Origin: Diphasiastrum complanatum
Taxonomy: Eukaryota; Streptophyta; Lycopodiopsida; Lycopodiales; Lycopodiaceae
Length of the DNA stretch: 64,000 nt
Assembly: GCA_029204225.1 (NCBI GenBank)
Contig: CM055107.1
Coordinates: 10,982,892 to 11,046,891, forward strand
Direction: 5' to 3'
The stretch's first letter is position 1; each line of letters opens with the position of its first letter. Of this stretch, positions 54,900-64,000 are shown piece after piece. Made by a program: the position numbers and the translations under genes. Below the pieces are notes generated by a model, which was not told where the DNA came from, did no database searches, and saw only the letters and a list, made by a program, of their open reading frames with translations.

Positions 54900-57415
54900 A
54901 TAGCTCATTGTCCATCTCATCAATATGTTATTCAATAGAGAAGAGCATTTTTTGGATATCATCAAAGAGCTCCTAATTCAACACCTAGGATAGGGGTGGG
55001 CCCACAAATATTGGCAATAATAAAACCTCCAGAAAATCAAAGAGCCCAAGTAAATGTGAGGATAGCAGAAAGCGGATTTTAAAACAGCTCCATAGTAGAA
55101 TTTCATATAATAATATATGCCCACAGATCCATTTAGTGATCTGATTATTATAAAATCTATGTTGTTAGGCTCAACAAAAAAGACAATGGAAAAATCCTTC
55201 AATAGGTTATTTTCGATGTGGTAAAAATTATTGAAAAGCATAATGTATTGATAAAGACCAATCCACACCTTTCTATCAAGATTGTGGGTATGGACACAAC
55301 TAGAAGAGAACAAATGTACTAAAAAATAATGCTTTGGGAGCACTAAAGAGCAAAGTGATAGTTTCGGATTCCTAAGGACCAACTGATAGACCATCTACAT
55401 CCAAGGCTTATACAAATCTAAATTCATAAAAGATTAAATATCATATTATGAGGCAATGAATCAATTTACAAGCTGAAGAAGTAGGGCCTTCACATGTGTG
55501 AAGTATAGCCTGTAGTCTGGACTCCAACCTGAAAACAAAGCACATAAGCAATTAGTAATATTAGACACATACATTTGCAAGCTACAGGAGAGATTATAAA
55601 ACATTAATAGAATACACTACAAATTTACCTTATGATTATGGCTCCAAAATGCGTAAACGTATATTGATGGATCTTGAGGTTGGTTGAGCAAGTTTGCCAG
55701 GGACTATAGTGCCATAATATATCTAATTTGACAAACCCATCATGATGGCTTTACCTAACGGTTAGGTATGCCAACCTGAGGTTGGTAAATCACCACCCAA
55801 TTTTTCTAGATTTTAGGAGTTTCATCCTAGATTGTAGGTAATTTGATCAAATCATTTGCCTAAGACCTATGATCTAGGCCTAAATACCCTAAGCCTACTC
55901 TTCACACATGGGAACAAGCTCTTACACATTATATTGGAATTCAATTATGCACATACTTACATGAGTAATCAAGCTAGTATTTTCCCATATCACATTCAAA
56001 CAACTTGGTCATCTACAAACAATAAAAAAAACCAAAGAAATAGTTGCAAGTTATTTGCTATGATTTGAATTGTAGCAAAGGTTTTATTTCAAATGTTACT
56101 TCTAACAAACAATATTATGATGAATCCAGTTCAAAATATTTATATTGGATCTTGTGTTGGCAAAAAGCATTAAAAATTAAATAAAAGTACTAGTATATAT
56201 GAAAAAGACCCTTTAGAGCATAGACTTTCTTTAATGTGATAGCTTGTTTTCCCTTGTAGCCCACTGAAGAGGTTGTAGATCATTCACTCTTTGGTTAAAA
56301 TAAATTTCCATCCAACTTAATGCATTCAAATTTTGTCTAACATACCAAACACACCCTTTACATTTTGATATTATGAGCAATTGAGTTTGGACTGTTACTA
56401 CCATTAAAATAATTATTTTTATTTCAATCTTGACCTCCATGGCTTTGGTGTCCTTAGATTCACAGTTAATAGAAAAGTAATTATCACTCCATGGAAGGAG
56501 ATGTGATGTTGCTTTGAAGATGACAAGACAATGGGTGAGAATGTTTACCTATTCACACATGTTCTCTCATGCTCCTTGAGGAACTCAAGGGTCAAACATT
56601 TTTTTTTTGTTTGGCACATTTTTTTTCTTTTCTCAACCTCAGTAGTTTTCCCACTCACATACTCATTATTGTAGGTAATTCTTTTTATCATCTATAATTT
56701 GAGCTATTAAACTATGGCCTAAGCAACCAAAAGTGATTTTTGTTTTTCATTTACTTGTATTGTTATATTTGTTAAGTACTCCCACACCCGATTTGCCTCA
56801 GAGTCCTAGCATCTAGGTATTTCACATTGTCATCATGAAACTAATCTTTGACTTCAATATGGATAATAGAATTCAGGTATTAGATGTGAAGTGTTTTTAG
56901 AAGAGAAATTACATGCATCAAAGTTACTATAAGAGTTTGAAATAATGTAGTACTTTATAGATTAAACAAATGCTTAGTCTTTCAAAGTGAATGGGCTTTT
57001 CACCCTTAGCTCATAGTGATCCATCTGTTAGAGCTACTTTGATATTATGCTAGGTTGAGAACTAGTTGACTAGAAAAGCCTTGGATCGTTATATTAATAC
57101 CAATGTAGGGAGAAACAATTGAGCAATTTGTTTTTTATTATATGCAATCTTAGTACTTGCTTATTGCCCGCTTTTCTTTCTTATGGGATGATGAGAAATG
57201 TTTATGGATGACCTCCCCTTATTGTAATCGAACATTAGCATATGAACTAATTTAGATCTTTTTTTGTTATGCACGAGAAAAACAAAATTTTGGTCAAGTA
57301 TCCTATTTAATTTTTTCACTTATTTTGTGATAAAATATACTTGTTACCTATTGTGCGATAGATAGTTCGAGACAAAATTTTGGATGTCTTAATCTTAATC
57401 ATAACATAATTAACT
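54900..57415. other. No gene seen
   Basis: AT-rich. The minus frame of 138 codons at 54978-55394 is Leu/Tyr/Phe-rich and not recognised. No transposon domain was found. Confidence 0.4.
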
Positions 57416-57417
57416 TT

Positions 57418-57545
57418 TTTTTTTTTGAAAGCAAGATTTTATTCAGATAATGGATAAAATCAAGAGATACGGTGTACATCCATTTGCAAATCCAATCAAA
57501 GCAAAGAACATCAAAGACACAGTTACATCCATATCAAGGCATTTG
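57418..57545 (-). repeat. Possible LINE 3' end (poly-A tail on minus strand)
   Basis: On the minus strand the sequence ends aataaaatcttgctttc followed by a run of about twelve A residues, as many plant non-LTR retrotransposons do. No reverse transcriptase upstream was seen. Confidence 0.35.
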
Positions 57546-58081
57546 ATGATTGATTCTAAAATACCAAGAGATGAACATACTACAAATTAGAAACCTATAA
57601 TATAGCAACTATAGTAATCAACATATGTTTTGAGACAATCAAGCTACAAAGCTTACTTTTTCTTCCAAGGATTTCTAGAAAGTTCTTAATCTTAGACTAG
57701 TATTTTGATTGATCATTGAAGGCAACATGGTATACATCAAGACTTGCCATCACCTTTTAAACACAGGAAAAACAACAAAAGTATCAATCAAAAGCTGTGA
57801 GCCATGGTGAATGTGTGTGATTTTTTTGCATTTGAAGCATAAGCACAAGGTCCATTTGTTTTTTTGAAAACTCTCATGCAAGTTTTCCTTCATTGACTCA
57901 CAAGCTAGTTGTGCTGCATACAACAAGGACAACATCTGCATGGTATAAATTTCAAAATTAGTCGGGGATGCGTTGGAAACACTTTTGAAATGCTATGAAT
58001 TTAACACTAGACTCATACAAAGACATTTTGTTTATACTAAAAAAAAAGTACAATCACATTCTTTTTTTACAAAGAACCTCC

Positions 58082-58193
<112 letters not shown>

Positions 58194-58381
58194 TTTGGAG
58201 AAATAAAATCATCTCATTTTGGCTTTCTTCTACATTGTCGATGTAGGAATTGTATTGTGTGCTTGATTGATGTGCATATAGAAGATGAATTAAATGTGAA
58301 CTTGTTGTTTTATGGACTATAAAAAGAGGCTTAACATTAGATCTAAGTTTTGATTCTATTTCCATTTGGTAAGTGTTATTT

Positions 58382-58490
58382 ATCGAACTAGCAAGCTTAT
58401 GAATGTGTTCTCTAACATAGATGCAATTGGTGGTGCACTCATTATTGCCTTAGATCTAACAACTTGGATCATCTTTGGATTTGAATTTAA
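58382..58490 (+). repeat. Direct repeat, copy A
   Basis: gaactagcaagcttatgaat, aacatagatgcaattggtgg and tggatcatctttggat match 60219-60330 in order. It may be an LTR edge or duplicated leader of a small copia derivative. Confidence 0.55.
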
Positions 58491-58559
58491 ATGATATCAC
58501 AGCTCATTTTTGTCCAAAAATAATAATTTTTCTATTTCGGTAGAGATTTGAGGGTGACT

Positions 58560-58690
58560 TTAATTCCAAGAAGAAGAAGATGAAGCAACTTTCATGACCA
58601 AAGTCGGAGAACAACAGGATATCGATTCCTAGTATCTAGATTCTGGAGCTTTTGTGCATTTGTTTTGATCAAATATTTACTAACACTTTG
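58560..58690 (+). pseudogene. Copia protease scrap
   Basis: Reads YLDSGAFVHLF, the copia protease Asp-Ser-Gly loop, then FD in short broken frames. Confidence 0.5.
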
Positions 58691-58839
58691 ATGCCAGTGG
58701 ATCTTAGGTATCAAAAGGATTTTTTAGTCAATTGGAGTTCAGAAGTTGAGAGCAATCGTATTTTATGTCATTGACCAAAGGAATCTCTTTATTTGTTTGA
58801 GAGGTTGTGTACATTCAAGCTAACATTGTTGCTTCGCAT

Positions 58840-59025
58840 ATTATTTGACAATCTCCCTTGTGGATGAGCATAGCTACCTTTGTGGATAAAAATTCTTATT
58901 GAGTGATTGAATAATCTCCTTGTGGATGAGAATAGCTCCCCTTCTGGATGAGAAACTCTCCATAATGGCTTGAGCATTACTCCCCTTATGAATGGGATAG
59001 CTCTTATTTGTGGATGATCAAAATT
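58840..59025. repeat. Short tandem repeat, core ctccccttgtggatgagaat
   Basis: Five imperfect units at 58850, 58880, 58917, 58938 and 58980, about 30-45 bases apart. Confidence 0.6.
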
Positions 59026-59366
59026 GTCAATTTTTTGCATGTAAATTGTTATTGATTCAATAAGATTGAATGTATTAAGTTCTTCAAATTTTGATTGGAG
59101 CTCTTGCTAGAAATGTTCAACATTAAGAAAGAGTAATTTCAATACTTTTTTGGGTCTTAGGTTCAACCTTTTAAGAGTATATCATATGTTGATCAAGTCT
59201 CTTTAAAAACATCATGCTAGTCAACTAATTATAGAGAGATAGTACTTTGAGGTTCTAAATCTTTGTGAATCTACTTTACCTTCATTTGTTGACAAAAGAG
59301 AGAATGCTAAGTGCATTAGAACATGTCCAAATGGAAGGATTAATCATTTTTACCATGGTAGTGGAG

Positions 59367-59578
59367 CAGTGCTGCAAGTGGATTCGAATCGGCTGATTCA
59401 TCCCAGTTCCCAATTCGAAGTGGCTAGTCGGTTTTGAATCGGCAAACAGTCCGAACTATTTGTTTGTTTCTTTTTTTGTTTAGGGAAAAAATGGTTCAAA
59501 CCAGTTAGAACCGATTCCAAACAATTTGATGGCTTGAACCGCGGTAGGTGGTTCGAACCACGGTTCAATGCAACTATG
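59367..59578. mobile_element. hAT-type MITE, 212 bp
   Basis: Ends are CAGTGCTGCAAG at the left and, read inward from the right, CATAGTTGCATTG, both followed by a GATTCGAA or GGTTCGAA motif. The flanks tagtggag and caatggag agree at six of eight positions, as a decayed hAT duplication would. No coding capacity. Confidence 0.55.
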
Positions 59579-59584
59579 CAATGG

Positions 59585-60080
59585 AGTCATGTTGGAAGGC
59601 AATGATATTAGGCTCAACTTGGCAAATTATGCAACTTGGAAAATAAGGATAGATTCATTACTAGACTTGAATGAACTGATGAATTTTATTTCAGGTGTGA
59701 ATTAGAGACCCCAAGTACTTCAAGAGCAATTGATATATGACAAAAGGGCCAAGAGAGCTCTTCACATCATCAAAATGAATGCTACCAATGAATTTCTTCA
59801 AGAAGTTCGTGAGTGCACTTCTTCAAATGATGCATGGAACACATTAAAAAAGGTTTATGAATCTAAGTTCACTTCTAGGGTATTGACTCTATGAAGGCAA
59901 ATATTTCCAAATTGCCAAAAAGGAGAGAATGCTCACATTTTTACGCCTTGCATGATGATCTAGCATGTATAGATGAAAGCATTGATGTAGAACTTGTTCA
60001 AATTATACTTGATGGATTGTTGGATGACCATGCTAATCTTGTACGAATATTAGAGGAGTTTAAACTAAGAAAAGACTAGG
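59585..60080 (+). pseudogene. Copia gag relic
   Basis: Reads RLNLANYATWKIRIDSLLDL and, after a stop, EQLIYDKRAKRALHIIKMN and SNDAWNTLKKVYESKF, the UBN2 gag core. Further short frames follow in other phases. Confidence 0.7.
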
Positions 60081-60218
60081 AGAGAGAGTTTTTAGAGAGA
60101 AAAATGAGAGTAGGGTCATCATTCTCATCTATAAATAGTAGATCCTATGCTAAAAAATTTCAGCCTTTGTTCATTTTTTGTTTGAAGAGGCTTTTGGAAA
60201 ATTACTATCATCTTATTT

Positions 60219-60330
60219 TGATCAAACTAGCAAGCTAGTGAATGGCTTGTCTAACGTAGATGCAATTGGTGGTCAGTGCGATCATTCTTGCCTTAGACAG
60301 GCTAACATTATGTATTATCTTTGGATATGA
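60219..60330 (+). repeat. Direct repeat, copy B
   Basis: aaactagcaagctagtgaat, aacgtagatgcaattggtgg and tattatctttggat correspond to copy A at 58382-58490. Confidence 0.55.
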
Positions 60331-60339
60331 AAATTCCAC

Positions 60340-61530
60340 AAAGAACAATAACTGGCTACATATGACTACGCCAATTTTTCCAATGTTTCTCTCCCATTTC
60401 TACTGGAAACTTTTCCCATAGAACCTCCACTATCCATGCAATATTTATCTCTAAATATTTCCTTGACATCTCCATTAATCACAACATCTATGAAAAATGC
60501 TCATAATTGGTAAATTCACCCATTCTCTTGAATCTAAAGCACAAATGTGCACTAAGGCTTTTAGATGTACATTATTCTTATCGACACTTCCTTTCAAATT
60601 AAACTCATCAAATGTTGCTACAAACTAATTAAGTTTTCATAGCACAAAAGCATGATATAAAGAATGTCTTTTTTAATTGTGTGACATGACAACTTTTTAT
60701 TGACATGCAGGCTATCATTGACATCTCCTCCCCTACATCCTCTTTGCAGCCAAGGACCTCACAACCATGAATATGCCTCAAACATAAATTGCTTGAATGC
60801 CATAGTCAATAGGGGATTGCTAGATGCCATGGATGCTAGGAGAATCATAGCGGCCATATTAAGTTTTAGCCCTCTCCTTGCAAGTGTTGTGCAGTATGAT
60901 CCAATATGTAGCAACCACTTCAACTTGGCTGATGCAAGAGATCAATGGCCCAGGGGATAAAGTTGATATGTTCTGTAGCTACATGAAGCATCTTAATGAG
61001 CTTAAGGACCATAAAGTTAATATTTAGATTGTGAATATTTGTACCAAACATAAATTTTCCTTTATACACAAAGGCGTTTCTTATATAAGATTCAGCTTTG
61101 TCTACCATAGGGTTGCTTGTGCAAAATCGAATCGTAAGAATAGAACTGAGATATCTAGCTCTTCTAAAGTAGACGCTACAGGAAGGGTATCTCAAAGTCA
61201 CAAGAAAATCGCAGAGGCATGGTCAGTCTCCTCCTAGCTTATAAAACCTGAAATATTAAGGAAACAAGATGATCTGAATATGTGATGATCCCTGCTGATG
61301 AATGCAATAAGTTGTAACTTAGATGGACCCATATCGTGGCAATAGAGAATGATATTTCATGGCGTGGTAACATGAACCCAATAAAAGGCTTTGGTTGCTC
61401 TTTCAATGAAGCTAACTCTTTCGTGACAACTATACAGAATCATAACTTTTAGTGGAGAGCAAACCGAGCTAAACACCAGTAGAAGCAAACTCATGTTTGA
61501 AGCTAGATAGTTATGTAACAAGTAAACTTA
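60340..61530. other. Unassigned stretch
   Basis: Bases 60711-60960 follow ttgacatgcag and hold an 80-codon open frame (NCLNAIVNRGLLDAMDARRI) that looks coding-like but is not recognised. Otherwise no gene was seen. The downstream exon(s) of the minus-strand gene at 61.5-62.8 kb could lie here. Confidence 0.3.
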
Positions 61531-61531
61531 C

Positions 61532-61796
61532 AGTCTGAGTCCGTATTGATCCAATATTCGCACTTGGTTCGTGGAATTGTGAATGTTTTAACATCGCTTA
61601 ACTGATTGATCTGGTGGTCACGATTGTGCTGCAGCCGCGGCGAGGTATTCCTAGGGTTATTCACGCTGCTGTCATCAGCTGCAGTGTCACGCGCCTTCAA
61701 GAATCTTGTACCACCTCCTGGTTGCAATGCTTTATTGCTGGCCTCTGACTGCGATTTTCGGGATGCCATATACTTCTGTTGAAAACTGGAAAATAG
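61532..61796 (-). CDS. Unrecognised gene, downstream exon
   Basis: On the minus strand, acceptor gggtgcag and donor CAGACT|GTAAGT bracket an open frame: LFSSFQQKYMASRKSQSEAS, KALQPGGGTRFLKARDTAAD, and TFTIPRTKCEYWINTDSD. It starts in phase 0, matching the donor of the next exon upstream, and ends in phase 1, so at least one more exon follows at lower coordinates. Ser/Asn/Arg-rich and not transposon-like. Confidence 0.55.
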
Positions 61797-61850
61797 CTGC
61801 ACCCACGATTCTAGAATGGGAAAATTGGACAGTGACATGTGTGTGTGTGC

Positions 61851-61887
<37 letters not shown>

Positions 61888-61937
61888 TGTCACTGTTTTC
61901 ATTCAACGTAAGTTGGAATGAATCTGAGATACCTTAC
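61797..61937 (-). other. Intron with (GT)n(GA)n microsatellite
   Basis: Bounded by AAG|GTAAGG and tgcag. Bases 61842-61886 on the + strand are gt repeats followed by ga repeats. Confidence 0.55.
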
Positions 61938-62339
61938 CTTTTGGAACCTTGTAAATCTACTAGCACTTAATTCTTCGTCCTCTGAGACTGGAGATGATCG
62001 CCACCTGAAGAGAGTCTTAACGAAACAAGTGACGTTCTTCTTGAGCCGAGAATTAATTCCAGCTAAAGGGCCCGCGCCTCGCTCTGGATCCGCATAGCTT
62101 CGCGGTAAACTCGGTTGCAGATGGTATCCGAGAGGCCAAGCGGTACCAGAGGAGCATTGCATAGGACATGACACCTTTCGGGATACGGCTCTCTTACGCA
62201 ACTCAGCTGACGATGCGTTATTGTCAAGAAATAAATCTACTGCTTTTTTTTCATTTTCATCATAGGCTTCAACATCCTCGGCACTTTCGGTTGCTGAATC
62301 CGCTTCGGATGTTCTTCCATGTGCATGTCCGAGGTTTGT
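61938..62339 (-). CDS. Unrecognised gene, central exon
   Basis: A 134-codon minus-strand frame ends at AAG|GTAAGG. It contains an acidic block (SEADSATESAEDVEAYDENE), VDLFLDNNASSAELRKRAV, a Cys pair in KVSCPMQC, GTAWPLGYHLQPSLP, and SRLKKNVTCFVKTLFRWRSS. Composition and unbroken frame argue for a real gene. The upstream limit is uncertain: a stop in this frame lies at 62340-62342 and no good acceptor was seen. I do not recognise the family. Confidence 0.55.
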
Positions 62340-62755
62340 TTATCGGGAACTTTTTGAGAACGACCCTCGAAAGATTTAATTGAGGAGATGCCGTTGCATG
62401 GAAAGCTTTCGATGTGATCTCCGTATCTGGTCTGAATTTCATGACTAGGAAACAGATCTTCCTTTGAGTAGTTTGGCTGAATATGCGGAAATCTTCTCTG
62501 GATTGTGGAGACACGCAGCGTCTGAGATGTGATGGCATTGTCCTCGTTTCTGTGACAGGGTGGCTTACCTAGAATATCCAAGGCCTGAGCTTCACCTGCT
62601 TGTATACAGGTAGAATACAAGTTATGAATAGCTGTTTTCATAACTGACAGCTTATAACTACAAAAAGGCGTCATATAAGATGACCTACCAGAAGCACTTT
62701 CGATGTTCCTTGACAGAGTTTTTGGCTGACGTCTCACTCGAATCCAGTCTGGAAT
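62340..62755 (-). CDS. Unrecognised gene, upstream exon in a different frame
   Basis: After acceptor tttgcag at 62756 the minus frame reads IPDWIRVRRQPKTLSRNIES, TAIHNLYSTCIQAGEAQALD, SQTLRVSTIQRRFPHIQPNY, and HEIQTRYGDHIESFPCNGIS, remaining open to 62237, where it overlaps the central exon in another frame. Possible internal donors (GTAGGT near 62689, GTAAGC near 62571) could remove part of it. A further start exon may be 62932-63011 (MVRTSTSISTDQLIFSESVG). Model is tentative. Confidence 0.4.
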
Positions 62756-63011
62756 CTGCAAAACGTAACAGCATCGGACGTAGCGTAAAAGAACTATAAT
62801 CGTATCTTCAATGCCCAGACAATGTAATAGCATGAGACGCAGAGTAGAATAACTATATTTAGATGCACTGTTCAGAGACCAGACTATCAAAGGTGCATTT
62901 TTTTAGGCATATTTGTTGCATCGAAATTTACCGTACGCATTGCTGGTTTGATCCAACGCTTTCAGAAAAGATAAGCTGATCTGTTGAGATTGAGGTTGAA
63001 GTACGAACCAT

Positions 63012-64000
63012 GATAAAAAATATGTGTCGCTGATAAAATTTTAACGTCTGTTAGGAGACGGGGAGGAGACAAAATTCCAACTTTGCCTTCCTTCGATGAT
63101 ATCAGCACCCACGTTTCTATGAGTATCTATGCATTGGACGTTTGATCTAGAAACACTATCAAGCCAACCTCACACAATTTACACGATTATAGGTCCTGTC
63201 CCTCCAGGCTGATAACAACTGGCATGGATCATGAGGGTCTCCTTTCCCTCTTTTTGAGATGAGGAGTTCTACTCCACTTACCAGTACAATGAGACTTAAG
63301 AGACAAAGCAGGTCTAATTATAACACGAAAAATCAAATTATAAACCTCAAGAGCCTAACAAAGCCTACAACTGCAACTGGGAGATATAGATTTATTACTA
63401 ATACTAAATTTAAAAAGCCTGTGTGCTTTTGGAATAATTGAAATAGTAATATCAACCTATCAACAAAAAATGTTCATCATATGTGTTTATCCGATTCCTT
63501 TATTAATAGGACCCATTGCAATAGCCAAACATAAAACTTTGATAGACTCAGCTAACGTTGTTATCAACATAAGTACCTTTGAGTTGAACCTTGTCATACC
63601 AAAAGATTATTAGGTGATCACGCAAAGAAAATAGGCAATAGCATTGAAACAAGTTCCATTCTACTAAACCTTGATCCCTAGCTTGCCAATAAGGTTGAAA
63701 ATTTTGCAATTCTCATCTTATCTCTGGGTCAAACTCCAGCAGTCTCACTACATTTATATTTGAAATTGGGCAGATTTCAGAGGGGGGAGTCCAGCCTACT
63801 AACCTAGCACTCCTGCTTTTTTCGTGCCTAGTAACTAGTACTTCTGCTTTTTTCGAGAAAACAAACCTGCAAATTATGTGATATGACAACTTCAACGATT
63901 CTCATGAAACAATTAAACAAACCTGCAAATTTGAGAGTAAGCACATGATATGACAACTAACGATTCTCATGAAGATTTGTTGGGTTTTCAAGAACACACC
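63012..64000. other. No gene seen; small tandem duplication near the end
   Basis: aaacaaacctgcaaatt, then gatatgacaact and aacgattctcatgaa occur at 63858-63910 and again at 63916-63975. This would be the upstream region of the minus-strand gene if that model is right. Confidence 0.5.

Overview
This is nuclear DNA of a land plant with a repeat-rich genome. Very long introns packed with plant-type LTR retrotransposons and hAT transposons show this, together with one gene whose product is a green-lineage chloroplast protein. The sequence is AT-rich and most coding-like stretches are decayed transposon domains. I saw no bacterial operons, rRNA genes, true tRNA genes or CRISPR arrays. The species cannot be fixed; the 15 kb and 6.7 kb introns suit a large-genome lineage such as a gymnosperm, but this is inference.

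The main result is an eight-exon gene on the + strand from about 13753 to 41102. I reconstructed it by hand from GT-AG splice sites and matching codon phases. Its 266-codon product has a chloroplast-transit-like N-terminus and a body I recognise as PIFI (POST-ILLUMINATION CHLOROPHYLL FLUORESCENCE INCREASE), linked to NDH-dependent chlororespiration. Intron 2 (15.3 kb) holds decayed gypsy fragments on both strands, a 1.9 kb hAT element with a perfect 8-bp target duplication, and a 5.0 kb Ty1/copia element with two LTRs. Intron 6 (6.7 kb) holds an inverted-repeat element, a GC-rich minisatellite, a second hAT relic and a copia scrap.

Left of the gene (1-13 kb) are a Ty3/gypsy derivative that has lost its reverse transcriptase (1-3.2 kb), fragments of a copia family on the minus strand (3.2-5.3 kb), and a fuller minus-strand copia element of the same general family with one long LTR, a truncated second LTR and an initiator-Met-tRNA primer site (7.2-12.2 kb). 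A tRNA-like SINE head lies just upstream of the gene.

Right of the gene (41-61 kb) is a graveyard of tandem repeats, a 5'-half copia element (46.1-49.9 kb), an inverted LTR of the same family (52.1-52.5 kb), a 3'-half copia element on the minus strand (53-54.9 kb), a long (CT)n tract, a small hAT-type MITE and copia scraps. At 61.5-63 kb a second non-transposon gene runs on the minus strand. I do not recognise it. It has at least two well-supported exons, and its upstream part appears frame-shifted.
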